This document shows positions 33,674-45,980 of a DNA stretch of 64,000 nt, piece after piece. The notes under the pieces are model-generated. The model was not told where the DNA came from and searched no databases. It saw only the letters and a list, made by a program, of their open reading frames with translations. The stretch is from NCBI RefSeq assembly GCF_008831285.2, contig NC_045141.1:13752106-13816105 (forward strand). The letters run 5' to 3'. Position 1 is the stretch's first letter. Every line of letters begins with the position of its first letter. Made by a program: the position numbers and the translations under genes. The DNA is from Nymphaea colorata (Eukaryota > Streptophyta > Magnoliopsida > Nymphaeales > Nymphaeaceae).

Positions 33674-34859
33674 GTTTCTCGATCTGATGCACAGGGAAGA
33701 ATGCCTGCAGGTGCAGCTATATATAATTTTCGACCAGCCCCTCGTCATGAACCTAAGCTTAATAAAACCTAAAATAGAAAGATAGCACGCCACACTCTCT
33801 AGATTATTTTCTATATGCTAAGGAATCTGTTTTGTTACAACAAGAAGACAGCGAGAAATTTCAATTTGAATATTCTTAACAAATATATGACAGTGGATAT
33901 ATTAACGGCTCTTTGTAAGACACATATGTCCACTAGTTAGTAGTGGGCTGTTGTTCAAGCACATGAGGTTTGAAACGAAGGTGATGAATCTGTTTTAGAA
34001 TTGAATAGTTGCTTGAATCGAATGAATCGGCTAACGAAAAGATTGATCAGAAAATCGAGTGAGAATCGAAGTCATGAGAATTTCTTGTGAATTAATTGAT
34101 CAAATTAAAATTCATACCTTTTAAACTATCAAAACCAAAGGGCAAAAAATTAGTAAAATTGAAAATAAAAAGTAACAAAGCAAGAAATTACATTTTTTTG
34201 TTACTGCATTATCCATGAGAATTCTCCTCCGCTGGCTTTCAAGCTTGAAGCGGCCTTCATAAAAGCCTGTCTGAGCAATTTTTAACTAAGCAAACAAACA
34301 AATGAACAATAAATTTAAACTGTCTAGTGACCCCACATTTAGGACCGTATGGACTGCTGAGTCTGTGCATGCATCTGCCATTTAATCCAGTCTAGGCCTG
34401 GGACGTCGGCCTGACCTGACCTGACGTAACCACCTGCAAAGCCGTCGAGCTTGACCCGCAGTATATAATCACGTACACTTTAATTGAGATTGAGTTGTGT
34501 GCCTAGGAGTGTACACTGAAAAAAAAAATTATGGTATTTGAGAAATTTTTAATAGAGATATGTGTATTTTAGACTTTTAACCTTTTCATAATTTTTTTAT
34601 CAAAAATCTTTTTTTTTTCCTTTTACTTTATCAAAGTTATTTTGGTCATTACATGCCCCAGTTTATGCACAGTGCATGTTACCAGATTTGCAATTGGATA
34701 TATGAGCATTTTCCTAGCCAGCATTCTCGATCTATGATAGTAACATACTCGGGTTCGTTCCACTATAGCATTAAATTATGGATATTTGACCCAAATTATG
34801 GATATATGACCCCACCATAAATTTAGACCTTCGAATTATATACCACTCCAATCTTCTTG
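33674..34859. other. Upstream flank of P450 D, non-coding
   Basis: No coding sequence or convincing promoter element is seen. A T-rich stretch at 34500-34660 resembles 20160-20320 and 25400-25510 (ggtattttggtcat type), a short dispersed repeat. Confidence 0.45.
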
Positions 34860-35610
34860 TTGCTTTCCACAACAACCATGGCGGATGATAGATCTCCTTA
34901 TCTAGTTATGCAAGTGCAACAAAAAAAGAGAAAAAGAAGTCATCTGTCATCTTTTTCTTCCATTTTATTCTGTAGCCAAATGAGCACTTGCCACACAATG
35001 CGTACTGCATGCTTACTTAATCTGTCACAAATTGGCATGCTAAAAAAATGGTGTACGCTAAACATAAACAATCTAAAACAGATCAATACGAGACACTATA
35101 TTGATGAGCAAAATGATTGTGGGAAATGGATCCGACATTTACAAGCCTGGCTATTGGTCTTATTTAATTTGTAAGCTTTAACTTTTCACTCGTTTTGGGG
35201 ATACAGACCTTACTTTTGCATGCAAATATTGCAAGAAGTAGATACAAGCTATCGTATAAGTGAGCCTCGCACCTTATAAATTACTTAGTCCAAATAACTG
35301 CCCCTCCCCCTAGCCTTGTGGACATGGCAATTTCATTATCAGCTTTTTCTATAAAAAAAATAATGAAATATTTCTTTCTCATGTATATATGTACATCCCT
35401 CACATATTATTTGATCTTCAACATTGTTGGGTAGCCATCCCTAGAACTGATTTTTTAGAGGCTGTTCTGCACCAACCACAAATCATTACTGATTAGTGAA
35501 ACTGCTTAAAAATTGGAGCATATTCACGAAACCTTGTAACATAATGTTCAATAAATCTATATCCCAAAGTTTGAGGCAGAATAACTCAACAATAGCAAAG
35601 TCATTTTAAG
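34860..35610 (+). repeat. Dispersed repeat R1, copy 2
   Basis: Closely matches 49070-49620, including ttgatgagcaaaatgattgt and ctggctattggtcttattta. Less close to 29890-30960. Non-coding. Confidence 0.85.
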
Positions 35611-35723
35611 GATCTTTTGATAGAAAACATACACAAAGTCATTTTCTCAGTTTAACATGTTTTTATAATATTTTTTTTTTTAGTTCAACATGTTTCTATA
35701 GTAATAAAAAAAATGGACGTCAT

Positions 35724-36075
35724 CTAAGATATCAATTTTTTAATGGTGGAAGCGTCATGTTTTTCTTTAAACCAAACTGCCAAAATGGGATTCAATGTTA
35801 CTGTGACACCCGATTTAATTGCCCGATTCTTACCTTCATCCTTCTTGAAATGAGAAAGTAACGTGTCATTAAAGTCATGACTGCTGTAATCAGAGGTGAA
35901 CTTCCTTTTCTGGCGATGTTCCTCCACGCAACGGCCAAGGAAGACGTCCAACTCCTAGGTGATGACCCCTTTCATGGTGACGATCCATCTTTTGAAGGCA
36001 AGCACTTCAATCAACGGATAAAATCCGACACCACAAACATGGAAAGAGTTTCACTGCCTTCTGGCTGCACCGGTC
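35724..36075 (-). pseudogene. CYP82-like P450 fragment E (exon 1, F-G region)
   Basis: Minus-strand reading: KAVKLF, VVSDF, RWIVTMKGVIT, a TAG stop (35957-35955), then ELDVFLGRCVEEHRQKR and DFNDTLLS. This is the part of a P450 between the substrate-recognition loops and the I-helix. Frameshifts occur near 36030. Fragment G at 52365 carries the same TAG at the same codon. Confidence 0.85.
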
Positions 36076-36108
36076 AAAATGTAAGAATACCACAATTGGT
36101 ACATCCAA

Positions 36109-36510
36109 CCCATGCTAGTTGAATGTCATGGTGACGGCAGTCCCCTGGCGCCACCAACAGGTATTTAAGAGGAGTTATACTTTTGGACTCGAGTAGTTGA
36201 GGCAGAAACATTCTAGATGACAGCCATGGTGGCAGTAGTTTTGGTCCCCTGGCACCATGAACACCTATTCAAGAGGAGTTAGACTTTTGGATTCGAGTAG
36301 TTGAAGCATGAAAAATGCTAGTTGAAAGCCATGGTGGGTAGTTCTGATCCCCTGGCACCACGGACAGGTATTTAAGAGGAGTTGTACTTTTGGACTCGGG
36401 TGGTTGAGAAGGAACATGCTAGTTGAAAGCCAAGGTGACAGCAATTTTGGCCGCTGGCTCCACGCTTTCACGTATGAACAATTTTGGAGTCAAGGAGTTG
36501 AGGAAGGAAA
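36109..36510. repeat. Minisatellite M1, about 105-bp unit, 4 copies
   Basis: Units each contain gctagttgaaagcca, cccctggcaccac, aagaggagtta and ttttggactcgagtagttga. The array is repeated at 52790-53235 with its own differences. Confidence 0.85.
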
Positions 36511-36535
36511 AGCCTAGGCCGAGTTGCATGTACAT

Positions 36536-36812
36536 GGGTGTGCACCCAACATCAAGCTCAAATCTGACTCGTTTAACTCGTTTAACTCGTTTATGTTAAC
36601 TTGCTTCTTTTAACTCGTTTAGTTGCTACTTGTGTAACTATTTTTTTCATTATAATTTAATATTTATTTTATGGTTGAGCTGGGTTGAGCTCTTACAACT
36701 CGAACTCGACTTTTATAACATTTCAAGCTTACATTTGAACTCGAATTGGCCTAGTTCATAAACAAGTCAAATTTCGACGAGCTTGATCTGGCTTGACTTG
36801 TTGTGCATCCCA
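36536..36812. mobile_element. hAT-like MITE, copy 2 (left end lost)
   Basis: The right end tgcatcccaaatgataac matches the other copies; the left terminus and its duplication are missing, apparently by deletion against the minisatellite flank. Confidence 0.65.
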
Positions 36813-37934
36813 AATGATAACTCTTGGAAATGCTAATGGTTGAATGGGCTAATCAGTACCATCCAGGCTCAACGTGAAAAAAGCAAGCAATAGATTGGCC
36901 AACAACAGGGAACGATATCAGGGCTGCGTCATAACCAAATGGAATTGGCAGAAAATAGCATTTTCTTTGCCTGGTGGCTTATATATAGCACAAATCATCT
37001 TTTCATGGCAGAGCATTTGTTGTTCCTGAAACTAATTTTGTATTGTACTTAAAAGATTTAAGTTTGATACGATATCAGGATCATCTTTTGTTTTGATTTT
37101 GAGACGTCTTGAAATATGATTTGAGCATATCTCGTTTGAGTTAATTGTTGGATTTTTGCTTGTATTTAGTCAAATAATAAATAGTATATAGTTGATGAGC
37201 GAGCTAGAATTATGAAATGTTCACTAAGATAGCAATTGGTATTTGTTTGCTTTGTCTGTTTAGAAGGCATGCATACACGACAAGCTAGTTGCATCCTGGC
37301 CATCCTTGGATTGAACATGATGCTAGAAAGTTTATTTACTTGCACGGTCTATTTTTTGATTTCAACCATTGATGACTTTGTCTGTGTTTGGGACAAGTGG
37401 ACCGGAATTCGGGCTGGAGACAAATTGTTTTCCCAATCGAGAGACGACTTTGCCTCTTCATCCCAAGATGTGCCCGTAAATTTAGGAGAATGAGAAGGAA
37501 TTAAGGGAATTTTACTTACATGGTAGTATTTATTTGCTTTTTACTGGTTACTTTTCAGAAAATAAGACTGATACTCTTTAACATTTCTTTTGTGTTGTGT
37601 TCACAGTAGATTTGAAGTGGCAAAAGGAGTCGTACACAGATTTACTTTTCTATATTTGGCCAATTAAATGAGCCAGTCAAAGCGTAATTAATTTTTTTTA
37701 ATCTTTTCTGAGTTTTTAGTATAGTTATAATTTTGGTTTTCAATATAATTACAACTATATACAAAACTAAAAAATATTTTTCCTTTTCACCAACTAAGCT
37801 TACTTTGGTGATGGAAAAATAAACCTCATTTGGCGGCAACCACATTTATCTGAACACTTTTTTTCTTTTTTCCTATATCCATGCTTCCCCATTGGCTTGT
37901 TGAATTTATTTGTTTATATATATGATGCCCTTTC

Positions 37935-37936
<2 letters not shown>

Positions 37937-38009
<73 letters not shown>
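37937..38009. repeat. (TA)n microsatellite
   Basis: About 36 TA units. Confidence 0.95.
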
Positions 38010-38011
<2 letters not shown>

Positions 38012-38270
38012 GTCACAAAAAACACGTCTAATTAAAAAAACAAAACGCGTCTAATTAAAAAAACACGTCTGTAACTTCTTTGGCCATGCACAGCTTATAT
38101 GCGTTTTCTTTCGTATTTTTCATGATATTTATTTTTTATAATTTTTAGTATTTATTAAATGTTTTAAATTTTTTTAAAATTTATCAAGATTTTCTTGAGA
38201 TATACAATTTTGCCATATTACGTTGAAGAAATTTTTTGCCGTATAATATCCATAAAAGATATATGTTACA

Positions 38271-38271
38271 A

Positions 38272-38313
<42 letters not shown>
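38271..38313. repeat. (TA)n microsatellite
   Basis: About 21 TA units, 260 bp from the first tract; the two could form a hairpin or promote slippage. Confidence 0.95.
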
Positions 38314-38318
<5 letters not shown>

Positions 38319-38579
38319 AATGAAGCATCATATATAAATAAATAAATTTGACTAATAACTTCAGTAATCCCAACCCATTGATTTGTGCCCTTGTCCGTCA
38401 GTTGAGCCCGGACGGGAACAACAGAACGTCAGAACCCACGATATTTAGAGCAAGCATCAGCAACCACTTCTTCTTCCATTCCGGCATCTCGAGTCTCCGA
38501 AAACCACGGAGATGGACGCGAAAAAGAGAGGCAGCAGCCAGAGTCGCAAAGCGATAGCGCCGGGCTGCTCACATTCCGC

Positions 38580-38745
38580 TTAATTTGAGGTCATTGGTGG
38601 TGAAACATTCCTTGGCCATCTCTCAACTGCTCACAACCAGCATGCGGCGGCAACTCAATTGGAGTATCAGGACAGGGCCATACTCTTCATGCCAGCGAGA
38701 AAAGGTCTCCTTCATTTCCCGAGGCGAGGCTGGCCATGTCGCTCG
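38580..38745 (-). pseudogene. CYP82-like P450 fragment F (exon 1, N-terminal region)
   Basis: Minus-strand reading MKETFSRWHEEYGPVLILQL, RRMLVVSS, then TGA where Trp is usual, then EMAKECFTTNDL. Matches residues after the proline hinge in pseudogene D. Nothing downstream of FTTND is kept. Confidence 0.85.
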
Positions 38746-40239
38746 ATCTGCTGCATAAGACATGTGCCTGCTTAAAATAATCGTCGCTAGATTTATTGAT
38801 GGTCAGTGGTTTAGTTATCTGTCGTCGTCATAGTCAGTAGCACTGCCCATTGACTGATCTTGAAAATTTAGCTAGAGTGCACTTATTTAACAATATTTAT
38901 ATGTGCAACACTTGCTGGTACTGCCGGTTGATATATTTCCCTTTTATTATTTTTAAGTTTGTTATGCGTTTAGAGGCAAACAATATGAGACCATGATGGA
39001 GCAGAGATTGGTGGGGATTCCATTTGAAATCTTACATTTATATGTTGGATCTAGGTGTTTCTACGCTCAGTTGTATGAGGCATGTTGGATCTAGGTGTTT
39101 CTGGGTTCAGTTTTATGGGGGCAGCCCCACAGGACGTGAGTCGCTGCCCTAAGACACATGTTTAGTGTTCTAAGTTCCACAAGAGAAAACTCTCTTTCTT
39201 TGTGTGTGTGTATACGCACTGTAAAACTGACATGCCATGACTTTTCATATATATTCAGAACTACCATATCTTTTATCATCCTTCAATCTATCTAGAGTCA
39301 TCTTTACCATACTGAATTATGCACCTTACTTGCTATTCCTTTCTCATTATCACGCTTCGTTAGCAAATTAATTTTGCAGTGCTTCTAGTGATCATTATTA
39401 ATCTTTGCCTAGTTGCGGCTCCACCGAATACGGTACTTCCTTTTAATGTGTAAAGTCACCTTTTCTCTCTCCTTTTATAACGACTAATGTTCATTTGAAA
39501 GTCTAATAGAATCATTCGGCATTTTATGGTCATCGACCTTCCTCATTACTCCATCAAACATCTTAACTTTTATGGTTCATATACGACTAACTTTAAACTT
39601 CAGCAATGTTATCAACTCATGACTCGGGCTGGACTCAACTGTTCTCAACTCATGACTCGGTGGGTCAACTTGGTGACTCGGACTGGGTTATCTTAATTGG
39701 AGCAGTTGTTAGAATCCCTTACGAGATGCAACTGAAACAGGTTCTTCTTAATGGTAAAAAGAGAGGTTTGAATCTAGGGGCTGTTCTTTTTTTTTTTAAA
39801 AAAAAAATGTATAACCTGTCTTTTGAACATAAAAGGTTTGTAAAATGGCTTAATTTCACTTATATGATTAAAAAAAAAGTCAAACTAACAAAAAGTAAAA
39901 TCACAACTTAGTTCATCCTCCATGAATTGTTGCAATTTAGCATGTCAAATGCAAAGACATTAAGAAAACTCAAATATTGCTTGATTTTTAACAAACTGAA
40001 CTTGTACCTTTAATAAAAATAACAAATATAACTTATATCTTATATCTTCTGGGAACAAATAGAACTTATATCTTAACATTATCAACTATAATTTGGAGTA
40101 AAATAATGTAAAATAAAGTAAAACGAGTCAACCTACTGGGTTGACTCAGTAGGAGGGTGAGCCCAGCTGAGTCACCCAAGTCACCGGGTTGAGCTGGTCA
40201 GTTTTTAAACTCTGGTTTCTCCACCACACGGATTATAGA

Positions 40240-40480
40240 AATCAAACCATTCTTGGTGTGGTCACATATGATGTCATGCATCCAAGTTCAAAAATCCAGC
40301 AATACATTAAAGGTAGAGATCGATGATATGCTACATGCAAATACTCATCTGCAATTTTACCAATTGAAGAAGAATATGATGATGAGACACCAACTTCTTT
40401 TGATTATAGGTCCTTCTTCGATGCTTTACAAAATTTTCAGTTACGCCTTTTTGTCATGACAATAAAAAGAAGATGGGCAA
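40240..40480 (-). pseudogene. Old copia gag/protease relic in copy B
   Basis: Same decayed segment as 6820-7300 and 63390-64000 (reading such as ILDLDA next to the cacatggattatagaaatcaa-type anchor). Frame broken throughout; supported mainly by alignment with the other two copies. Confidence 0.55.
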
Positions 40481-40499
40481 CACATCTTTAGCCCTCAAA

Positions 40500-42810
40500 A
40501 GAACCAAAAAGTACACCTACCCATTTTCATACTTGTTATCAGTCCCTCCTCACTTATCACCTCATCTCAAAGTCTCATCGTCAATTGCCTTTGTTCGATA
40601 GATTTCCATCTACTTTCCAGCCATGCCCTGCGACCTTCAGTTAAGGCCCTCATCCTTCGCTTCCAAGCAACATCGTTAATCTTCACCACCAGATCACCCA
40701 CATCACCTTCTAATTGGAGAAGGGCTCATTCTAGAATACCAAATTCTGCATGATCCTGACCCTCCATTGCTGAGAGAACTTCCGATAACATTTCTTGGCC
40801 CCTCATTGACAGGTGCCTGCGGACAAAAAGGGATTTTTTCATCTTCCCCACCCCAATCGATACCATGTGAGGTAAGTCTGCTATTGTAGACAACGGCGTC
40901 CACTCCACATATCATACTAGTGGCCCGCCAGATATCCACTAGAGATTTCTCAATCTCACTCCATTTTATAGCCATATATACATCTTTACACGCCCTCCAA
41001 ATAAAATCGCAACACATATTAATATCACATTTTCCCCAGTTTCGATGCATAACCCAGTTCCTGACGGTCCATAATCTCCAGATAACAACATTGAAAGTGG
41101 CCCTCTAGCATCAAGCAAGCCATCTTCGCCTCAGTTTAATTTTATGCCACTCTATGAATTACTCAGTCACCCCCAGCCTGGGAGTTCGAATCCTCCAAAA
41201 CCACTTCACTATCTTCTCACATGCCAGACTGCAATTTTACATTTCAAAACAAAGTGCCCTATATTCTTTTCGTTTGCGTTACATAACACACATCAGTTAG
41301 TATCATTGTTACAAAAAACGTATACGGATATTATACAATAAAAACAAAAAAGGTATAATATGGTAAAGTTATATATCTCGAGAATAAAACGAGAAAAAGA
41401 CGGCAAATTTTTAAAAAGTAAATAAATAATCATGATAATTATATAAAAATAAAGTAAATGAGAAATTAAAAAAACATTGAAAAATGAGTAAATAAGCAAA
41501 AAAATCATATAGCAAATTGATGCATGTCAATACATATAAAATGCATATTAGTTTCAGCCTCTACCTCAACAAGTATACCGAGTACTACTGCTAACAAACA
41601 GTGGCAGTACGTAGGCTGTGATAATTTTAGTGAAATGACAGCTTCTTCATCTCTTCAAATTTACTATGACTTAGAGAAGAAATGCCATAAAAAAATTGCA
41701 ATCTGTTCCCTCCAGCATTTTCACTAATCAATGATCAAATGCAACAAGAAAAGGGGAAAATAATCGATGACTGCTGGAAAAATCTTCTACCCACCGGCGA
41801 TTCCTATCAGCCTCCTGGCAACAGCCCTCACCGTCACCGCTAGTCTGTCTCCGACTTTCCTCGTCACTATTTTTGAATGAGCAGATGCATTCCAAAGAAA
41901 AACGTTCGGCTTAAGGAAGAGAGGCAAGGAGGAAAAGGAATCAAGAGAAGGAGGAAAGGAATTGATTTTAACCCCCTTTTCCTATGTAAAAATACGTTTT
42001 TGCCATTGAAAGGACCGATCAGGTTTAAAAGAAACCAAATGTTTTATAAATATTACATGCTATGCCATTTTTTTAAACTGGTCGCACGTCTTTAAGAAAC
42101 GTGTAAGACACGTATAAAAGGTTTTATACGCGTTTTTTTATTTTTTACCATTTTTTTGAAAAAGAGCATCTTATTCCCGTTTTATTCGGTGAAGATGTTT
42201 TTGGCGTTTAATACACGCTTTTTTTTAAAAAACGCCGTTTTTACAACTTAGGCCCGTTCGTTTCCATCTGTCTTGAGTTGATAACCTGTTAGCGCCGGCT
42301 AAATACACGAACTAGGCAAGAACGAGCTGGAGCTTGTGCTCTCCATATCGTCGTTCTCCAGCTATCTTCATTTTCTTTCTGCCTACAAGACTCCCAAATG
42401 TCCACTGCTTTGAGATTCCTCACCACACCAGCCCTCCAGCCTAATTTGTCCTCTGCATTAGTTAACTGAACATTATTGAGCCTGTCCTCTACACCCAACC
42501 CCCACCCTGCTGTCGCTGTACTTCTGTTTTCCTTCAGCAACATTCGTGCTTAAGTCTCCCCAAATAACGGCATATTGTTACCATGATAGGCCATTGACCA
42601 AGATATTCCCACTCGAGTTATCAACCCAAAATTTCATGCTCAATCTCGAGCCTACCTCTAGGCTTCCAACCAAAACCCAAGCACACCCAGCTCCAAGAAC
42701 CTTTCCAAGGTTTTGGCTCTTCCCACGGGACATATATCTACTAAAAAACCAGCTCCAAAACTCAGGCATATTGTTAACAGTGTGCATTAACCGTGCAGCC
42801 AAAGAAACAT
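40500..42810 (-). mobile_element. Old LINE remnant (ORF2 C-terminal part)
   Basis: Pieces in minus orientation and correct order: LGAGCAWVLVGSLEVGSRLS then MKFWVDNSSGN (42600-42720, usual post-RT motif), ALCNANEKNIGHFVLKCKIA (about 41200-41290, zf-RVT-like) and NWGKCDINMCCDFIWRACKD (40950-41045). Many stops. About 41300-42250 in between is AT-rich and unrecognised. The TIR element at 42826 adjoins its upstream side. Confidence 0.6.
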
Positions 42811-42949
42811 GATTCCATACCCTTAGAGGTCGTTTGATGGTAACAGGACATGCAAAACAGGACAGGCGTGTCCTCTCTACTCAAATTTTTCGTCAAACGT
42901 TGTCCACCGGACAGGCTGGACACAATGAACAGCTGGACACAAGTATAAA

Positions 42950-43806
42950 TAGATTTCCTGTCCCCTTCCGTTCCGAGCTTACCCTCGGAACGGACGAGAG
43001 AGAACACTTCCTCTCCCGCTCCCTCTCCTGCCCCGACGACCACGAGCCTCGACCTCCAGCCCTCGACCAGTTGCGTTTCTCTCCTCCTCCATTTCCGCCC
43101 CTGAACTGCCTTTCTCCTCCATCTCTGCGCCTGTTCCCTTCGTCTTTCTCTCCTTCTCCTCCTTCTCTGTGCTGCCTTTCTCCTCCGTCTCTGCCCCGTC
43201 TTCACCGTCAAGCTGCCCTAGCCCTTCCACCGTCAAGCTGCCCTAGCCCTTCTCGGCCCCTATGCTACCTTTCGTCGAACAGAAATAGGTGAGCATTTCC
43301 TTTTTTTTTTTCGTTTTTGTTAATCTTCCCTTCCCCTACCTGCCCCTCGCCCTTCCCCTCTCTGACAGATTTGGGTGCCCTAATCAGACGAATTTTCGAT
43401 CTTCAGAAAGAGGAGAGCATTCGCAGCGGCCCTGAGCATCGTCGTCACACCTCCTCTTCTTGACGTCGCAGACTCATTTGCTCTGCCTTAGCAATCGTCC
43501 TCCTCTAGTCGAGGTCACAGAGTCCTCTGCTCCACTTGAGGAACCGTCGCCGCGCCTCCTCTGCTCCGCCTGAGGAGGAGCAGACAGGGAAGTGACCATT
43601 GGAGTTCATTGTCTCAGCTATTCAAAAGGCCCACCACCATTGGCAAAATGGCTATGGTGTAGGTATCCGTTCCTCAGAAAGGAACCTTGATCCCGAAACC
43701 GTCGCGTAACTAGCTATGAAGTGGAACTCTGATCCCCACCTGAAGAGTTTATGAATCGAACGCCTTTCCCCCTATTAGTCTCTTTTTCCCTCTCCCTCAC
43801 AGAGCC
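42950..43806 (+). other. Captured 5' UTR/promoter-like sequence of the DHHC fragment
   Basis: Pyrimidine-rich, GC-richer sequence upstream of the first DHHC codon. A good 5' splice site (aaatag then gtgagc) lies at 43288-43292, suggesting a leader exon and intron. Long frames here come from ctcctcc composition and are not taken as genes. Confidence 0.45.
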
Positions 43807-44508
43807 ATGAGACGCCATGGGTGGCAGCTTCCTCTTCATCCCCTTCAGGTGATCAACTTCTCACAGTATCTCGACAGATTGGCAAATCTGAAACATCCAA
43901 TTCAGTAAATCTCTAATCATTTAATATTTCGTCTCTTCAGATGTTGGGGATTTCAATTTACATTTTCTTGGTAGTATTCTTCTACGTCTTCTTAGGCCTC
44001 TTCGTGGGAAACCGGGTCGCCGTGAATACTATGCTTATCCTTCACTTTCACAGTGACAAAACAGGACAATTAGAAATAGAATAAATGCCTTGTCTTTCAC
44101 GAATTAAATTTTGTTTAACAAGGAAAAATTCATGGATATGTGTTTTTGTGTCTCCAATTGAAACAGTCAACCCTTCTACGAATTGTCAGAACTATGATTT
44201 CTAGTTTAAGTGCATCATTGTATTTGAATACATGGTAGGCATAATTGACCTCCAAGTTAAAATGTTGCAGGTGAAAAAGCACAGCAAGCACTGCAGGAGT
44301 TGTGATCGTTGTGTCGATGGGTTTGATCACCATTGCAGGGTTAGGAGACCAAACTAAGACTAAATGAGTTGTTGTTTTCAGCTACTTCTCATACCAAATA
44401 TTTTTAAATTGGCATTAACGGTTACCTAATAACAGTGGCTGAACAATTGTATTGGAAAAAAGGAACTATACCACCTTCATCCTCCTGATGGTGTTAGTTA
44501 TGTTAATG
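43807..44508 (+). pseudogene. DHHC protein S-acyltransferase gene fragment, four exons
   Basis: Exon 1, 43807-43848: MRRHGWQLPLHPLQ, followed by gt. Exon 2, from 43941 after cag: MLGISIYIFLVVFFYVF then LGLFVGNR, a transmembrane segment; similarity is lost after about 44015. Exon 3, 44271-44339: [20 protein letters not shown] plus CR, the zinc-binding DHHC core, with ag before and gt after. Exon 4, 44436-44508: WLNNCIGKK then, after one extra base, NYTTFILLMVL, also with ag and gt. DHHC enzymes palmitoylate membrane proteins. The order and phases match plant PAT genes. The exon between 2 and 3 is missing, exon 4 has a 1-base insertion, and the C-terminal half is absent, so it is not functional. 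Confidence 0.85.
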
Positions 44509-45438
44509 GTCAGGCCTCCCACAAGACAACATGAATTTACTGTTGGACTATTTAACTGCCCTTACTCTGCTTAACTTCTATATTTTTCAGCTGGCAATGG
44601 ATGGGTGATGCATCTTCTCAAGTATTGCATGACTTCGATGGGAAGACTTCGATGAGAAGAGTAGTGTGCAGGACAAAAGACTAGTTATCTAACAAGTTGT
44701 TATAATTGTTTTTGTTTTATGACTTACAACAATTGAATATTTTAAACAATTTGTACGGGACCATGGTGTTTTAGTTCATTAGTAGTGGTGAGACAGGCGA
44801 ATATGTCAATGTTGTACTTTGCTTTTACAGTTGATGTAATAATCCTTGCTTCATCTGTCGGATACTTTTGTAATTATTCGATACTTGTTAATACTTGTTA
44901 ACATTGATGGGAAAAATTGTGAGATGTTTGTTTTTGTTTGAAATACTTCTTACAAGAAGAGTTCATTTTGAAATACTTTTAGAACTAAGCTGAAGGGCGC
45001 ACACTCTTCCAATGTGATGTGAATGTTTCTCCCTTTGTTCACTGGCGTTTTGTATTGCTTCCTGATAAAAGGCTTTTAAGTTTTTTGTTATTTCTTATTT
45101 ATTGCTGATGAAGTTGTATTTGTAAATAAAATACTTTGGAAATAAATAAAGGAGATATTGAAATTGAAGGTTTCTTTCAGTACAAACGTCAGACAGAATT
45201 AAACATCGAACAGAACAGATAGATCAGACAAGACAAAAACAAACGTCAGACAAGACGGACAGAATAGACAGAACAGACACATACGAAACAAACGTTGGAC
45301 AAAAAGAACATAGTGTTCTGTTCTTAAAATCATCAAACGGTGGACAAGGAACACCATTGTCCATCAGAATAAGATAGTGGTGTAATGGACAGAACGTCCT
45401 GTCTGTCTTGTCCAAGTGGACAGCAATCAAATGACCTC
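44509..45438. other. Right part of the Pack-type element
   Basis: No further DHHC exon is recognised; a possible acceptor (tttttcag) at 44590 leads to a frame with an early stop. 45190-45425 is a dense array of agacaga/ggacaga words ending in the right TIR. Confidence 0.5.
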
Positions 45439-45730
45439 ATAGGGGCTTCAGCCCATTCTTTCATCTAACAAAGGTCGTCAATTTGAATGGTGTCTCTAGT
45501 TATCTTGAGTCACAAAACCATTTAACAAGGTTTGTTCATTTGAAACAGGCAAATGGTTGATGGAACGACAATGAAAAAAAAGTGTGAACTAATGTTAGAT
45601 GACAAAATGCTCATTACCTTTTCTCTTTGTTTTTCCTTTAATTGCCCATCATGTTAAAGCAAACAACTTTGGTTAGACGGTTGAAAAACTTTAAAAAGGG
45701 ACGATCTGGGGGAAAGGGAGAGGGAGAGCA
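45439..45730. other. AT-rich spacer
   Basis: No gene or repeat is recognised. Confidence 0.4.
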
Positions 45731-45980
45731 AAGGAGGAAGAGAGGTGAGGACGGGAGGAAAGGGGGAAACGGATGGGAGAGGGAGGAAGGGAGGTGAGGA
45801 CGGGAGAAAATGGGGAAACGGATGGGAGAGGGAGGAAGGGAGGTGAGGACGGGAGGAAAGGGGGAAACGGATGGGAGAGGGAGGAAGGGAGGTGAGGACG
45901 GGGAAACGGATGGGAGAGGGAGGAAAGGGGGAAACGGATGGGAGAGGGAGGAAGAGAGGTGAGGACGGGAGGAAGACCTA
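45731..45980. repeat. Minisatellite M2, about 49-bp purine-rich unit, about 5 copies
   Basis: Units of the type ggtgaggacgggaggaaagg then gggaaacggatgggagaggg. One unit is shortened. It gives spurious proline/serine repeat frames on the minus strand. Confidence 0.9.

Larger units (their letters stand above)
36813..40480 (+). repeat. Duplicated block copy B
   Basis: 36813-37940 matches 53912-55030; 38580-39190 matches 56437-57003 (and 19475-19640 inverted); 39222-40480 matches 62530-63760 and the copia-2-split copy A. It has neither copia-2 nor copia-3 nor the LINE, so it is the uninterrupted reference. Between 37940 and 38330 two TA microsatellites replace copy C sequence. Confidence 0.85.
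42826..45438 (+). mobile_element. TIR-bounded non-autonomous DNA transposon carrying DHHC gene exons (Pack-type)
   Basis: The left end gaggtcgtttgatgg and the right end, inverted, gaggtcatttgattg are terminal inverted repeats. Both subterminal regions are packed with ggaca/tgtcc words (42838-42930 and 45190-45425), like transposase-binding arrays. Flanking triplets are tta and ata, so no clean duplication supports a superfamily; PIF/Harbinger-like (TTA) or hAT-like are both possible. No transposase is inside. The cargo is a spliced host-gene fragment with introns, see the DHHC entry. Confidence 0.7.

Noticed and set aside
36109-36510. Tandem array considered as CRISPR-like
   Set aside because: Plant nuclear context, 105-bp units without unique spacers; an ordinary minisatellite.
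42774-43292. Open frames on both strands at the left end of the Pack-type element
   Set aside because: CT/GA-rich leader sequence, low complexity, crossing the TIR border.
43807-44508. Functional DHHC palmitoyltransferase gene
   Set aside because: Missing an internal exon, a 1-base insertion in exon 4 and no C-terminal half; bounded by transposon ends.
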